A DNA stretch of 64,000 nt from Pseudomonas sp. PSKL.D1 (GTDB lineage: Bacteria > Pseudomonadota > Gammaproteobacteria > Pseudomonadales > Pseudomonadaceae): the NCBI RefSeq assembly GCF_028898945.1, contig NZ_CP118607.1, positions 5,194,001 to 5,258,000 of the forward strand. Direction: 5' to 3'. Position 1 is the first letter of the stretch. Every line of letters begins with the position of its first letter. The notes below the pieces were generated by a model, which had not been told where the DNA came from, ran no database searches, and worked only from the letters and a program-made list of their open reading frames with translations. This document shows positions 27,459-39,041 of this stretch, piece by piece. Made by a program: the position numbers and the translations under genes.

Positions 27459-29189
27459 ATGCGTCCATTGCTCCCGCTCGCCCTGACCCTGATGCTCGCC
27501 GCCTGTGGCGACGGTGAGTCGCTGTCGCCGCCAGACGCACGCCTGCCTGACGGCGGCCGCTACCGGGGCCAGGTGGTGGATGGCCTGCTGCAAGGCGAAG
27601 GGCGCATCGATTACCCCAATGGCAGCTGGTACGCCGGTGGCTTCAAGGACGGCCAGTGGCATGGCCAGGGCGAATGGCACGGCAGCAATGGCGAGGTGTA
27701 TCGCGGGCAGTTTGCTGCCGGGCTGTTCCAGGGCCTGGGCGACCTGACCACACCTGGCAGCCACTATGCAGGCACCTTCAGCCATGGGCGGCGTGATGGC
27801 GAAGGCTCACTGAAGCAGGCCGACCAGACCTACCGCGGCCAGTTCAAGGACGACCAGTACGAAGGTGCAGGCGAGCTGGAGCTGGCTGATGGCAGCCGCT
27901 ACCAAGGCCTGTTCGCCAAAGGTAAGCCCAACGGCGCCGGAGTGCGCAGTGACGCCAGCGGCAACCAGTTCAGCGGCCGCTTCGTCGATGGGCAGTTGCA
28001 AGGCAGCGGCACGTACGACAGCGTCGATGGCGAGCAGTACATCGGTGAGTTCAAGGACAACCGCCTCGAAGGCCGCGGCCGCTACGAAAATGCCGACGGT
28101 GATGTGTGGATTGGCGAATTCAAGGATGGGGCGCTGCTCGGTGAAGGTGAACTGCTGGGCAGCGACGGCAGCCATTACAAGGGCAGCTTCGTTGACTGGC
28201 GCCTGCACGGCCAGGGCAGCCTGCAACTGCCCGACGGCAGCAAATACGTGGGCGGTTTCGAAAACGATGCGTATCAGGGCCAAGGGCGCCTGACCTTGCC
28301 CAACGGAAAAGTCGAAGCCGGGCAATGGGCCAACGGCGTGCGCGTACGCGACCAGCACGGCAAGCTGCTGGCCGACCCACTGGACCTGGCCCTGCTTAAT
28401 CAAGGCCGGCTACTTGAAGAGTCGCTGGCCCGTGTACCCCGCTCGATATCACCTATCCAGCTGTACAGCCTGGTGGTGGCCGGCGATGGCCAGCAAAGTG
28501 TGTTTCTGCGTGAAGCCGACTACGTCAGCAACATGCTCAAAGTGCGTTTCGGTGCCCGTGGCCAAGTCACGCTGGTAAACCACCGCGACCAGATGACCAC
28601 GCGGCCCATGGCCACCCGCGAGAACATTACCCGCGCCGCCCGCACCTTGGCCGAGCGCAGCGGCCCGGAAGACCTGGTGTTCATCTACCTCACCAGCCAC
28701 GGCAGCCACGACCACCAGTTCTTGCTCGACCAGCCGCGCCTGCAGTTGGCCGACCTGCCCGCCGACGAACTGGCCAGCGCCCTCGCCCCGCTGAAGGACC
28801 GCGACAAGGTAATCGTCATCTCTGCCTGTTATTCAGGGGGCTACATCGCCCCATTGAAGGATGAGCGAACCCTCATCATGACCGCCGCTCGGGCCGATCG
28901 GGTGTCGTTCGGCTGTTCCGAAGAAGCCGACTTCACCTACTTCGGCGATGCCTTGTTCGCCCAGGCACTGAACCAGACCGACGACCTGAAACAGGCGTTT
29001 GAACTGGCGCGCAGCAGCGTTGCCGAACGAGAACAAAGGGAAGGTTTTGAAGCCTCCGAGCCGCAAATGTGGGCGCCGCCAGCAGTACTGGCACATTGGC
29101 AGCGCCTGCGCCAGCATCAAGCTGAGGAAGCCTTGCGCAATGCGGCACAAGCCAAGGCAGAAGAGGCAAAAAAGCCCGGCGCCCACTAA
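27459..29189 (+). CDS. MORN-repeat lipoprotein with caspase-like C13 peptidase domain
   Basis: The 576-residue protein has a lipobox (LAAC, Cys16), eleven tandem MORN repeats of about 23 residues (residues 34-293, pattern YxGxFxxGxxxGxG) plus a partial twelfth, and a C-terminal caspase-fold domain of the C13 (legumain) type from residue 335. The catalytic dyad is visible: H414 in LTSHGSHD and C457 in VISACYSGG. The predicted place is the periplasmic or outer face of the outer membrane. Neighbours give no clue to substrate. The ATG at 27459 is chosen because it starts the lipoprotein signal. Confidence 0.88.
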   Translation: MRPLLPLALTLMLAACGDGESLSPPDARLPDGGRYRGQVVDGLLQGEGRIDYPNGSWYAGGFKDGQWHGQGEWHGSNGEVYRGQFAAGLFQGLGDLTTPGSHYAGTFSHGRRDGEGSLKQADQTYRGQFKDDQYEGAGELELADGSRYQGLFAKGKPNGAGVRSDASGNQFSGRFVDGQLQGSGTYDSVDGEQYIGEFKDNRLEGRGRYENADGDVWIGEFKDGALLGEGELLGSDGSHYKGSFVDWRLHGQGSLQLPDGSKYVGGFENDAYQGQGRLTLPNGKVEAGQWANGVRVRDQHGKLLADPLDLALLNQGRLLEESLARVPRSISPIQLYSLVVAGDGQQSVFLREADYVSNMLKVRFGARGQVTLVNHRDQMTTRPMATRENITRAARTLAERSGPEDLVFIYLTSHGSHDHQFLLDQPRLQLADLPADELASALAPLKDRDKVIVISACYSGGYIAPLKDERTLIMTAARADRVSFGCSEEADFTYFGDALFAQALNQTDDLKQAFELARSSVAEREQREGFEASEPQMWAPPAVLAHWQRLRQHQAEEALRNAAQAKAEEAKKPGAH

Positions 29190-29216
29190 GCTTGTGTGTA
29201 ACAAGGGAGAGACATC

Positions 29217-29861
29217 ATGTATTTGACGCCTCAGCATGTCCTGCTTGCCGGAGCCACCGGTCTTACGGGTGAACACCTGCTCGACCGCCTGCTCAACGAA
29301 CCCACTATCAGCCGCGTACTGGCGCCAACCCGCCGGCCGCTGGCCGAGCACCCGCACCTGGAAAACCCGGTGGGTGACCCGGCCGTGTTTCTCCCGCAAC
29401 TGGCCGGGCGCGTGGATATTGCCTACTGCTGCCTTGGCACCACCCTGAAGCAGGCGGGCTCCGAGCAGGCCTTCCGTGCGGTGGACCTGGACATGGTCGT
29501 GGCGTTCAGCAAGCGTGCCCGGGAGATGGGGGCACGTCATTTGCTGGTGGTGAGCGCCATTGGCGCAGACCCCAAGTCTTCGATTTTCTACAATCGGGTC
29601 AAGGGCGAGATGGAAGAAGCGCTCAAGGCTCAGGATTGGCCGCAACTGACCATCGTCAGGCCTTCGTTGTTGCTGGGTGAGCGCGTGCCGCCGCGCCTGG
29701 GTGAACAGCTGGCATCTCCGTTCATGCGCTTGATCCCCGGAAAGTATCGGGGGATTGAAGCCTGTACCCTGGCTCGGGCGCTATGGCGGCTGGCGTTGGA
29801 AGAAGAGGATGGGATTCGGGTGGTCGAGTCGGATGAGTTGCGAAAGCTGGGCAAGAAGTAA
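29217..29861 (+). CDS. NAD(P)-binding oxidoreductase (atypical SDR)
   Basis: The 214-residue protein has a Rossmann start ([19 protein letters not shown]) and the atypical SDR features [45 protein letters not shown] and [11 protein letters not shown], as in the HTATIP2/YwnB group. Substrate and reaction are unknown. It begins 27 bases after the MORN-caspase gene and is probably co-transcribed with it. A single REP follows. Confidence 0.85.
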   Translation: MYLTPQHVLLAGATGLTGEHLLDRLLNEPTISRVLAPTRRPLAEHPHLENPVGDPAVFLPQLAGRVDIAYCCLGTTLKQAGSEQAFRAVDLDMVVAFSKRAREMGARHLLVVSAIGADPKSSIFYNRVKGEMEEALKAQDWPQLTIVRPSLLLGERVPPRLGEQLASPFMRLIPGKYRGIEACTLARALWRLALEEEDGIRVVESDELRKLGKK

Positions 29862-29869
29862 TCGTTGCG

Positions 29870-29922
29870 CAAGGGCCCGCATATCCCCTGTAGGAGCGGC
29901 TTCAGCCGCGAAGGGCCCTCAC
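29870..29922. repeat. Single REP element
   Basis: GTAGGAGCGGCTTCAGCCGC occurs once, with AAGGGCCCG and AAGGGCCCT flanks, and touches the 3' end of the YidQ-like gene. No inverted partner is seen. Confidence 0.8.
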
Positions 29923-30206
29923 AGGCCACCGGTTGCCTGAAACCCTACCCCTGCCGCCGTCAGCAACGACAACGGCAGCAACAACGTATCAAGCAACATG
30001 CTCCCCGGCAGGTCCAGCCCCGGATAGGCCGGAGCCTCAGCCCCGTAATGATCCTTGGGGCAACACCCGCCATTGATCACATACAAGTCCAGCCGCGTAC
30101 CGGCATACACCACCGGTGCCCCCGGCTTGTTGGCATCCAGCGTGCGCACCGTGGCGCAACCGCCCAGCAGGCTCGCCGCCAGCAACCCGGCAAAGGCACG
30201 CTTCAA
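29919..30206 (-). CDS. YceK/YidQ family lipoprotein
   Basis: The 95-residue protein is a small lipoprotein with lipobox LLGGC (Cys17) and the family pattern [31 protein letters not shown]. Members are outer-membrane lipoproteins of unknown function. It overlaps the ubiX end by 4 bases, so it is the last gene of mpl-ubiX-yidQ-like. Confidence 0.85.
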   Translation of the reverse strand: MKRAFAGLLAASLLGGCATVRTLDANKPGAPVVYAGTRLDLYVINGGCCPKDHYGAEAPAYPGLDLPGSMLLDTLLLPLSLLTAAGVGFQATGGL

Positions 30207-30832
30207 TCATCCACTCCGTAATGGTGCTCACCCCAGCGTGGCAACATGTCTTGCGGGATATTCAGCAGGTTGAGCACCCGCGCCACCACAAAGTCGACCA
30301 GGTCATCGATGGTCTGCGGCTGGTGATAGAAGCCCGGTGCAGCCGGCAGGATCACGGCGCCCATTTGCGAAAGCTTGAGCATGTTTTCCAGGTGAATGGT
30401 CGAAAACGGCGCCTCACGCGGCACCAGAATCAACTGGCGGCGCTCCTTCAAGGTCACGTCGGCCGCACGCTCGATAAGGTTGTTGCAGGCACCGGTCGCA
30501 ATGGCCGACAGCGTGCCGGTGGAACACGGCACCACCACCATCGCAGCGGGCGCGCCTGAGCCGGAGGCCACCGGCGACATCCAGTCTTCCTTGCCATACA
30601 CGCGGATCTGCCCATCGGCAGCGCCGGTGTATTCGGTCAAAAAGGCCTGCATCGCCTGAGGCTTGGCCGGCAACACCACGTCGGTTTCGGTGGCCATCAC
30701 CAGTTGCGCCGCCTTGGAGATCAGGAAGTGCACCTCGCGGTCTTCACGTACCAGGCAGTCGAGCAGGCGCAGGCCATATTGCGCGCCCGACGCGCCGGTC
30801 ATGGCCAGGGTGATGCGTTCCGGCCCGCTCAC
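30203..30832 (-). CDS. ubiX: Flavin prenyltransferase UbiX
   Basis: UbiX joins dimethylallyl phosphate to FMN to make the prenyl-FMN cofactor of UbiD decarboxylases used in ubiquinone synthesis. The 209-residue protein begins [20 protein letters not shown] (flavin-binding), with [25 protein letters not shown] and [18 protein letters not shown]. It overlaps mpl by 4 bases at its start and the YidQ-like gene by 4 at its end. Confidence 0.95.
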   Translation of the reverse strand: MSGPERITLAMTGASGAQYGLRLLDCLVREDREVHFLISKAAQLVMATETDVVLPAKPQAMQAFLTEYTGAADGQIRVYGKEDWMSPVASGSGAPAAMVVVPCSTGTLSAIATGACNNLIERAADVTLKERRQLILVPREAPFSTIHLENMLKLSQMGAVILPAAPGFYHQPQTIDDLVDFVVARVLNLLNIPQDMLPRWGEHHYGVDD

Positions 30833-32178
30833 TTCAGGGCCTCGGCCAGTTTGCCGTGCAGGCCGCCGAAGCCACCGTTGCTCATGATCACGACATGGGT
30901 GCCCGGCCGCGCCTGGCCTTTGACCCGGTCAATGATGGCGTCAAGGCTGTCGGCAACCACGCTGGGCACCGTGCACTGGGCAGCGGTGGCAGCCAGGTCC
31001 CAACCCAGGTTGGCAGGGGCGTACCAGATCACCTGGTCGGCATCGTTGACGCTTTCCGGCAGGCCATCACGGTGGGCGCCCAGCTTCATGGAGTTGGAGC
31101 GCGGCTCGATGATCGCGATCACAGGCGCCTCGCCTACCCGCTTGCGCAGGCCGTCCAGGGTAGTGGCGATGGCAGTCGGGTGGTGCGCGAAGTCGTCATA
31201 GATGGTTACGCCCTGTACTTCGGCAACCTTTTCCATGCGGCGCTTGACGCTCTTGAATGCGCTGAGGCCTTCGATGCCCATGGCCGGCACCACACCTACG
31301 TGGCGGGCAGCGGCGAGGGTGGCCAAGGCATTGGCGACGTTGTGCTGGCCGGTCAGCGCCCAATCCACAACACCTTGTGCTTCACCATCAAACAGCACTT
31401 CAAAGCGGGAGCCATCGGCACTGAGCAAACGCGCCTGCCATTGGCCACCTTGGCCGGTGGTTTGCACCGGGGTCCAGCAGCCCATGCCGATCACCCGCTC
31501 CAGCGCCTGCTCGATGGTTGGGTGAATCACCAGGCCTTCACTCGGAATAGTGCGTACCAAGTGGTGGAACTGCCGTTCGATGGACGCCAGATCCGGGAAA
31601 ATATCCGCATGATCGAACTCAAGGTTATTGAGGATCGCAGTGCGTGGGTGGTAGTGCACGAACTTGGAACGCTTGTCGAAGAAGGCGCTGTCGTACTCAT
31701 CGGCCTCGACCACGAAGAACGGCGTGCCGCCAAGGCGCGCAGACACCGAGAAGTTCTGTGGCACGCCACCGATCAAAAAGCCCGGGCTCATGCCCGCGTG
31801 CTCCAGCACCCAGGCCAGCATGCTGCTGGTGGTGGTCTTGCCATGGGTGCCGGCCACGGCCAGTACCCAGCGGCCCTGCAACACATGGTCCGCCAGCCAC
31901 TGTGGGCCGGACACATACGGCAGGCCCTTGTTGAGCACGTACTCCACCGCCGGGTTGCCCCGCGACATGGCGTTGCCGATGACGACCAGGTCCGGTGCCG
32001 GGTCCAGCTGGGCAGGGTCATAGCCCTGGGTCAGCTCGATGCCCTGGGCTTCGAGCTGGGTGCTCATCGGCGGGTAGACGTTGGCGTCGGAGCCGGTGAC
32101 GCGGTGGCCAAGTTCCTTGGCCAGCACCGCCAGCGAACCCATGAAAGTGCCGCAAATACCGAGAATGTGAATATGCAT
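30829..32178 (-). CDS. mpl: UDP-MurNAc:L-Ala-gamma-D-Glu-meso-DAP ligase Mpl
   Basis: Mpl recycles murein tripeptide by ligating it to UDP-MurNAc. The 449-residue Mur ligase shows [21 protein letters not shown] at the start, the ATP loop [14 protein letters not shown] near residue 110, the [17 protein letters not shown] motif and [12 protein letters not shown] near residue 329. The ATG at 32178 gives the canonical N-terminus. It is the first gene of a three-gene unit with ubiX. Confidence 0.95.
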   Translation of the reverse strand: MHIHILGICGTFMGSLAVLAKELGHRVTGSDANVYPPMSTQLEAQGIELTQGYDPAQLDPAPDLVVIGNAMSRGNPAVEYVLNKGLPYVSGPQWLADHVLQGRWVLAVAGTHGKTTTSSMLAWVLEHAGMSPGFLIGGVPQNFSVSARLGGTPFFVVEADEYDSAFFDKRSKFVHYHPRTAILNNLEFDHADIFPDLASIERQFHHLVRTIPSEGLVIHPTIEQALERVIGMGCWTPVQTTGQGGQWQARLLSADGSRFEVLFDGEAQGVVDWALTGQHNVANALATLAAARHVGVVPAMGIEGLSAFKSVKRRMEKVAEVQGVTIYDDFAHHPTAIATTLDGLRKRVGEAPVIAIIEPRSNSMKLGAHRDGLPESVNDADQVIWYAPANLGWDLAATAAQCTVPSVVADSLDAIIDRVKGQARPGTHVVIMSNGGFGGLHGKLAEALK

Positions 32179-32244
32179 GGTCGACCTCGCAAAACCTGGA
32201 CGCAGGGTAGCCCAGGGCGAGGGAAATCGCACCCGCTGTTTCGC

Positions 32245-34203
32245 TCAGACGCCCCGGGTAATGCCGTGTTTGCGCAGTTTTCGATACAAGGTATTGCGGC
32301 TGATGCCCAATTGCTCGGCAACCCGCGTCAGGTGCCAGTGGTTTGCCTCTATCCTGGCGACCAAAGCATCGCGTTCTGCCTGTAGGAGCGGCCTTGTGTC
32401 GCGATCGGGCTGCGAAGCAGCCCCATCGGATTCGGCGGCTGGGTTGAGAACCTGGGGCCGCGTTGCGGCCCTTTCGCGACACAAGGCCGCTCCCACAACG
32501 AGTGGGGGGAGGTCTGCGAACGTTATGTGTGAGCCCTCACATAGGGCAACCAGGGTGCGAAGTACGTTGCGCATCTGGCGCACATTGCCCGGCCAGGCAA
32601 AGTCCAGCAGCGCCTGTCGGGCTTGCGGCTCGATCTCGATCAGTTGGCCATGCGCTTCCTGACGCAGCAGAAACGCCAGCAGCTGCTGCTTGTCGCTGCG
32701 TTCGCGCACCGCGGGTAGCGCTACTTCCAACCCGTTCAGCCGATAGTAAAGGTCTTCACGAAAGCTGCCCTGCTCCACCCGCTCCAGCAAATCCCGGTGG
32801 GTGGCACTGATGATGCGCACATCCACAGCCTGAGGCTCGCCACCAATCGGCACCACCTGGCGCTCCTCCAGTACACGCAGCAAGCGGGTTTGCAGGGCCA
32901 GCGGCATATCGCCGATCTCGTCCAGAAGCAAGGTGCCACCATCGGCCTGTAGCAGCTTGCCGCGCATACCCTCCTTACGCGCCCCTGTAAAACTGCCGCC
33001 ACGATAGCCGAACAGCTCACTCTCGATGAGGCTCTCGGGGATCGATGCACAGTTGACGGCCACAAACGGTTTGCCGCTACGCTGGCTGGCCTGGTGCACG
33101 GCCTGGGCGAACGCCTCTTTGCCACAGCCGGTTTCGCCGCGTAGCAACAGCGGCACGTCACGCTCGAACACACGCAGGGCCCGGTGGAAGTCGTTTTGCA
33201 GGGCCGGGTCGAGCAGGCAGATGCCGGCTTGCTCTGCCGGCCTGGCAAGCGGCTGGCTGGCAGGCACCGACCACACCGGCATGCGCGCCTGCCCCCGCAC
33301 GCTGGCAAACACCTGGCGGCCATCATGGGTGTACAACGGCCAGGCCGTGCTGCCACCGGGCATCGCACGGCTGAACAACTCGTCATGGCTACAGGCGAAA
33401 AAACGCTCCATCGACTTGCCTAGCACAGCCCCGCGCACCGTGCCCAGCAGGTTGAGCGCGCTCTGGTTGGCGGCGCAAATCCGGCCTTCCCCGTCAAACG
33501 CCAGCAGGCCTTCGCTGAACAGGCCAACCGACTCGGCCTGCAAGTGAAAACGCAGCAACCATTGCTGTTCGAAGTGGCGAAGGAAGTAGCAACTCTCGAT
33601 CATCTTTGCCGAGAGGTTGACCAGCGCCATGGTGTGGAACTGGCTCTGGCGTGATACGTCAGGCCGCGCAGAGGACACGTCGAGCACGGCCAGCAATTCG
33701 CCATGGGGGTCGAAGACGGGGCTGGCGGAGCAGGTCAGCCCGGTGTGGCGACCACGGAAATGCTCTTCCTGGTGGATGGTCAATGCCTGGCGCTCCACCA
33801 GGCAGGTGCCGATGCCGTTGGTGCCTTCGCGAGCCTCGCTCCAGTCGGCGCCCAGCCACAACCCCGCCCGTTCAAAGATCCGCCGTTCGCTTGGGGCTGT
33901 TACACAGTTGAGGATCACCCCGCGGGCGTCGGTCAGCAGCACCGCATGGCCAGCACCGGAAAGCTGCTGGTGCAGGCTGTTCATTTCGGTGTCGGCAATT
34001 TTAAGCACCTGCCTCAGGCGCTCGCGGCTTTCCAGCAGGCGGCCGTGCTCAAGCACCACCGGCGCCTGGGCCACTGAGGGGTCGAGGTGGTAGTCCTCCA
34101 GGCAACGCAACCATGAACGGGCAATGGAAGGGTCACTGCCGGCCGCGCCGCGGGCAACCGTATGCACCTGCTGGGCATGGCGGCTGAAGTGATTGCTCTG
34201 CAT
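32245..34203 (-). CDS. Sigma-54 dependent activator (AcoR family) with REP-derived linker
   Basis: The 652-residue activator has a GAF-like sensory region (residues about 50-190), a PAS-like part, an AAA+ domain with Walker [11 protein letters not shown], the sigma-54 contact loop GSFTGA, Walker [11 protein letters not shown], and a Fis-type HTH at the end ([21 protein letters not shown]). Residues about 569-608, between AAA+ and HTH, are encoded by a REP pair ([13 protein letters not shown], later RDTRPLLQ). The ATG at 34203 follows GGAGA. Divergence from an aldehyde dehydrogenase and eat-eutBC points to control of ethanolamine use. Confidence 0.88.
   Translation of the reverse strand: MQSNHFSRHAQQVHTVARGAAGSDPSIARSWLRCLEDYHLDPSVAQAPVVLEHGRLLESRERLRQVLKIADTEMNSLHQQLSGAGHAVLLTDARGVILNCVTAPSERRIFERAGLWLGADWSEAREGTNGIGTCLVERQALTIHQEEHFRGRHTGLTCSASPVFDPHGELLAVLDVSSARPDVSRQSQFHTMALVNLSAKMIESCYFLRHFEQQWLLRFHLQAESVGLFSEGLLAFDGEGRICAANQSALNLLGTVRGAVLGKSMERFFACSHDELFSRAMPGGSTAWPLYTHDGRQVFASVRGQARMPVWSVPASQPLARPAEQAGICLLDPALQNDFHRALRVFERDVPLLLRGETGCGKEAFAQAVHQASQRSGKPFVAVNCASIPESLIESELFGYRGGSFTGARKEGMRGKLLQADGGTLLLDEIGDMPLALQTRLLRVLEERQVVPIGGEPQAVDVRIISATHRDLLERVEQGSFREDLYYRLNGLEVALPAVRERSDKQQLLAFLLRQEAHGQLIEIEPQARQALLDFAWPGNVRQMRNVLRTLVALCEGSHITFADLPPLVVGAALCRERAATRPQVLNPAAESDGAASQPDRDTRPLLQAERDALVARIEANHWHLTRVAEQLGISRNTLYRKLRKHGITRGV
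32381..32498. repeat. REP pair inside the activator reading frame
   Basis: GGAGCGGCCTTGTGTCGCGA (from 32385) and the inverse TCGCGACACAAGGCCGCTCC (ending 32493) flank about 50 bases including GC-rich hairpins. The orientation is opposite to that of the intergenic pairs. It adds about 40 residues without breaking the frame. Confidence 0.92.
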
Positions 34204-34303
34204 TAGTTGTTGTTCTCCGCAGATAGAGCGTGCAGCCAGCATCCTCCCCGCGGACCGCCCGGTCAAGGGCGTGCCGAAAACGGTACAAAGTGTCACGTGT
34301 GCC

Positions 34304-34319
34304 GTGCCAGCGCTGGCAC
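34304..34319. promoter_or_regulatory. Perfect 16-bp palindrome, likely activator site
   Basis: GTGCCAGCGCTGGCAC is a perfect palindrome in the control region shared by the activator and the aldehyde dehydrogenase. It lies about 70-80 bases before the -24/-12 element, where enhancer sites of sigma-54 activators are usually found. Confidence 0.6.
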
Positions 34320-34383
34320 ACAGCCCGTTCCGCAACCCAGTAGAAATGATCCAAGTCATTGATTTGGCTGGCACCCAAAACGC

Positions 34384-34399
34384 TGGCCCAACCTTTGCT
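34384..34399 (+). promoter_or_regulatory. Sigma-54 promoter of the aldehyde dehydrogenase
   Basis: TGGCCC-N5-TTGCT fits the -24/-12 consensus TGGCAC-N5-TTGCA with two mismatches and correct GG-GC spacing. It lies 47 bases before the gene start. Confidence 0.7.
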
Positions 34400-34446
34400 C
34401 TACGCTTTTCAACTCCCTAACAAACACAATAGCCAGGAGACACACC

Positions 34447-35967
<1,521 letters not shown>

Positions 35968-35970
35968 ACC

Positions 35971-36057
35971 GAGCCGCGGCCCTCGCGGATGAATCCGCTC
36001 CTACAGGCGTGCCCCTGTAGGAGCGGATTGATCCGCGATGGGCCGCAAAGCGGCCCC
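35971..36057. repeat. REP inverted pair between aldehyde dehydrogenase and eat
   Basis: TCGCGGATGAATCCGCTCC and GGAGCGGATTGATCCGCGAT, flanked by GCCGCGGCC and GGGCCGC. It ends 9 bases before a sigma-54-like element for eat and may terminate the upstream transcript. Confidence 0.9.
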
Positions 36058-36065
36058 AACAGCTC

Positions 36066-36081
36066 TGGCCCACTTCCTGCA
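36066..36081 (+). promoter_or_regulatory. Second sigma-54-like promoter, in front of eat
   Basis: TGGCCC-N5-CTGCA keeps the invariant GG and GC at the right spacing and shares TGGCCC with the aldehyde dehydrogenase promoter. It lies 60 bases before the permease start. Confidence 0.55.
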
Positions 36082-36140
36082 GTCCCCATCACCATCGGCC
36101 CGGAACCCCTCCGGCCACCAAGAAAAAAAACAGGTGACCC

Positions 36141-37589
36141 ATGCCAAGCGATCACTCCGCCGACACATCGGCAGGTTCTTCCGTAGATTTCGAAAAAGTC
36201 GGCTCGGACTACTTCCAGCAACGCGAACTGAAAAAAGGCGCCGCCGGCTGGGTGCTTTTGGTTGGCCTGGGCGTGGCCTACGTGATTTCCGGCGACTACG
36301 CCGGCTGGAACTTCGGCCTCGCCCAAGGCGGCTGGGGCGGCATGTTCCTGGCCACGTTGCTGATGGCCACCATGTACCTGTGCATGTGCTTCTCGCTGGC
36401 TGAGCTGTCCTCGATGATCCCAACCGCAGGCGGCGGCTACGGCTTTGCCCGCAGCGCCTTCGGCCCTTGGGGCGGGTTTCTCACCGGCACGGCCATTCTG
36501 ATCGAATACGCCATTGCTCCTGCAGCCATCGCGGTGTTCATCGGCGCTTACTGCGAGTCACTGTTCGGCATCGGCGGCTGGATGATCTACCTGGCGTTCT
36601 ACATCGTGTTCATCGGCATCCACATTTTCGGTGTGGGTGAAGCTCTGAAGCTGATGTTCATCATCACTGCCATCGCGGCCATTGCGTTGGCTGTTTTCCT
36701 GGTGGGCATGGTGCCCCATTTTGATGCAGCCAACCTGTTCGACATCGCACAAACCGACGCCGCCGGCGCCAGCAGCTTCCTGCCGTTTGGCTATGTTGGC
36801 GTGTGGGCAGCTATTCCTTACGCGATCTGGTTCTTCCTGGCCGTCGAAGGTGTACCGTTGGCCGCCGAAGAAACCAAAAACCCTAAACGCGACCTGCCAC
36901 GCGGCCTGATCGGAGCAATGCTGGTGCTAGTGGCCTTTGCCCTGCTGATTTTGGTGGTCGGCCCGGGCGGCGCAGGCTCCGACGCGCTGAAAGCCTCGGG
37001 CAACCCGCTGGTCGAGGCGCTGTCGATTGCTTACGGCGGCTCCACCTGGATGGGCAGCTTCGTCAACCTAGTCGGGCTGGCAGGCCTGATCGCCTCGTTC
37101 TTCTCGATCATCTACGCCTATTCGCGGCAGATTTTCGCGCTTTCCCGTGCGGGTTACCTGCCACGAAAACTCTCCGAAACCAATAAGAGCAAGGCGCCGG
37201 TACTGGCACTGATCATCCCCGGCATCATCGGTTTTGCCCTGTCGCTGACCGGCCAGGGTGACCTGCTGATTCTGGTGGCAGTGTTCGGGGCTACGCTGTC
37301 CTATGTGCTGATGATGGCCGCGCACATCACCCTGCGTATTCGCCGGCCAAAAATGGAGCGCCCGTATCGTACCCCAGGCGGCATCTTCACCTCGGGCGTT
37401 GCACTGGTGCTGGCTTGCATCGCGGTGGTCGCGGGCTTCCTTGTCGACCCACGGGTGGTGATTGGCGCCGCAGTGATTTATGCGGTATTGATTGCCTACT
37501 TTGCTTTCTACAGCCGCCACCACCTGGTAGCGGGCACGCCGGAAGAGGAATTCGCCGCAATCCAGAAGGCCGAAGAGGCCCTGCACTGA
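36141..37589 (+). CDS. eat: Ethanolamine permease Eat
   Basis: The 482-residue APC-family protein has about twelve helices and the Eat/EutP-type signatures LGVAYVISGDYAGWNFGLAQGGWGG near residue 43, MIPTAGGGYGFARSAFGPWGGFLTG near 93 and EGVPLAAEETKNPKRDLPRG near 235. It imports ethanolamine for EutBC, encoded 49 bases downstream. A sigma-54-like element precedes it, after a REP pair. Confidence 0.93.
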   Translation: MPSDHSADTSAGSSVDFEKVGSDYFQQRELKKGAAGWVLLVGLGVAYVISGDYAGWNFGLAQGGWGGMFLATLLMATMYLCMCFSLAELSSMIPTAGGGYGFARSAFGPWGGFLTGTAILIEYAIAPAAIAVFIGAYCESLFGIGGWMIYLAFYIVFIGIHIFGVGEALKLMFIITAIAAIALAVFLVGMVPHFDAANLFDIAQTDAAGASSFLPFGYVGVWAAIPYAIWFFLAVEGVPLAAEETKNPKRDLPRGLIGAMLVLVAFALLILVVGPGGAGSDALKASGNPLVEALSIAYGGSTWMGSFVNLVGLAGLIASFFSIIYAYSRQIFALSRAGYLPRKLSETNKSKAPVLALIIPGIIGFALSLTGQGDLLILVAVFGATLSYVLMMAAHITLRIRRPKMERPYRTPGGIFTSGVALVLACIAVVAGFLVDPRVVIGAAVIYAVLIAYFAFYSRHHLVAGTPEEEFAAIQKAEEALH

Positions 37590-37638
37590 TTGCCGACACC
37601 CGCCGCAGGCCTGGCCTGCGGCGCTCTGGAGATTCTGT

Positions 37639-39033
37639 ATGGCAAGTTTCGTACACACGGTAGGCAACCTGGTCTACCGGTTCGACAGCCTCAAGGACGT
37701 GATGGCCAAGGCCAGCCCCGCACGTTCGGGGGACTTTCTAGCGGGGGTTGCCGCCAGCAACGACGGCGAGCGGGTTGCCGCGCAGATGGCACTGGCCAAC
37801 ATCCCGCTCAGCCATTTTCTGAATGAAGCGCTGATCCCCTACGAAGAAGACGAAGTTACCCGGCTGATCATCGACACCCACGAAGCGCAGGCCTTTGCGC
37901 CAGTCAGCCACCTTACGGTGGGCGGGTTGCGCGACTGGTTGCTGAGTGAGGAGGCCAACGAAGACAGCCTGCGCGCGTTGGCCCCGGGCCTGACACCGGA
38001 AATGGCCGCCGCCGTGTCGAAAATCATGCGCGTGCAAGACCTGGTGCTGGTGGCGCAGAAAATCCGCGTCGTCACCCGTTTTCGCGGCACCATGGGCCTG
38101 CGCGGGCGCCTGTCCACCCGCCTGCAGCCCAACCACCCGACCGATGAACCCGCCGGGATCGCCGCCAGCATTCTCGACGGCCTGCTGTATGGCAACGGCG
38201 ATGCCATGATCGGCATCAACCCGGCAACCGACAGCATTGCATCCATCTGCGCGCTGCTGGAGATGCTCGACGCCATCATCCAGCGCTACGACATCCCTAC
38301 TCAGGCCTGCGTGCTGACCCACGTCACCACCTCGATTGAGGCCATCAATCGGGGCGTGCCGCTGGACCTGGTGTTCCAGTCCATCGCTGGTACCGAAGCG
38401 GCGAACGCTGGCTTCGGCATCAACCTCAATGTTTTGCAGGAAGGCTACGAGGCAGGCCTGTCGCTCAACCGCGGCACCCTCGGGCAAAACCTGATGTATT
38501 TCGAAACCGGCCAGGGCAGCGCTTTGTCGGCCAACGCCCACCATGGGGTCGACCAGCAAACCTGCGAAACCCGCGCCTACGCCGTGGCCCGCCACTTCAA
38601 GCCGTTTTTGGTGAATACCGTGGTCGGCTTCATCGGTCCGGAATACCTGTACAACGGCAAGCAGATCATCCGTGCCGGCCTTGAGGACCACTTCTGCGGC
38701 AAGCTGCTGGGCGTGCCGATGGGCTGTGACATTTGTTACACCAACCATGCCGAAGCCGATCAGGACGACATGGACACCCTGCTGACCCTGCTCGGCGTTG
38801 CCGGCATCAACTTCATCATGGGCATCCCCGGTTCCGACGACATCATGCTCAACTACCAGACCACCTCGTTCCACGACGCGCTCTACGCCCGCCAGACACT
38901 GGGCCTGAAGCCAGGCCCGGAATTCGAGGCCTGGCTGGCACGCACGGGCATCTTCACCCAGGCCGATGGCCGCGTACGCTTCGGCGACAACCTGCCGCCG
39001 GCATTCCGCCAGGCATTGGCGCAGATTGCATAG
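37639..39033 (+). CDS. eutB: Ethanolamine ammonia-lyase large subunit EutB
   Basis: EutB is the catalytic subunit of the adenosylcobalamin-dependent lyase that splits ethanolamine into acetaldehyde and ammonia. The 464-residue protein has [45 protein letters not shown] and [16 protein letters not shown], all standard EutB stretches. It is followed 8 bases later by eutC. Its B12 cofactor links it to the cob and btu genes in this window. Confidence 0.96.
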   Translation: MASFVHTVGNLVYRFDSLKDVMAKASPARSGDFLAGVAASNDGERVAAQMALANIPLSHFLNEALIPYEEDEVTRLIIDTHEAQAFAPVSHLTVGGLRDWLLSEEANEDSLRALAPGLTPEMAAAVSKIMRVQDLVLVAQKIRVVTRFRGTMGLRGRLSTRLQPNHPTDEPAGIAASILDGLLYGNGDAMIGINPATDSIASICALLEMLDAIIQRYDIPTQACVLTHVTTSIEAINRGVPLDLVFQSIAGTEAANAGFGINLNVLQEGYEAGLSLNRGTLGQNLMYFETGQGSALSANAHHGVDQQTCETRAYAVARHFKPFLVNTVVGFIGPEYLYNGKQIIRAGLEDHFCGKLLGVPMGCDICYTNHAEADQDDMDTLLTLLGVAGINFIMGIPGSDDIMLNYQTTSFHDALYARQTLGLKPGPEFEAWLARTGIFTQADGRVRFGDNLPPAFRQALAQIA

Positions 39034-39041
39034 GGATGACC

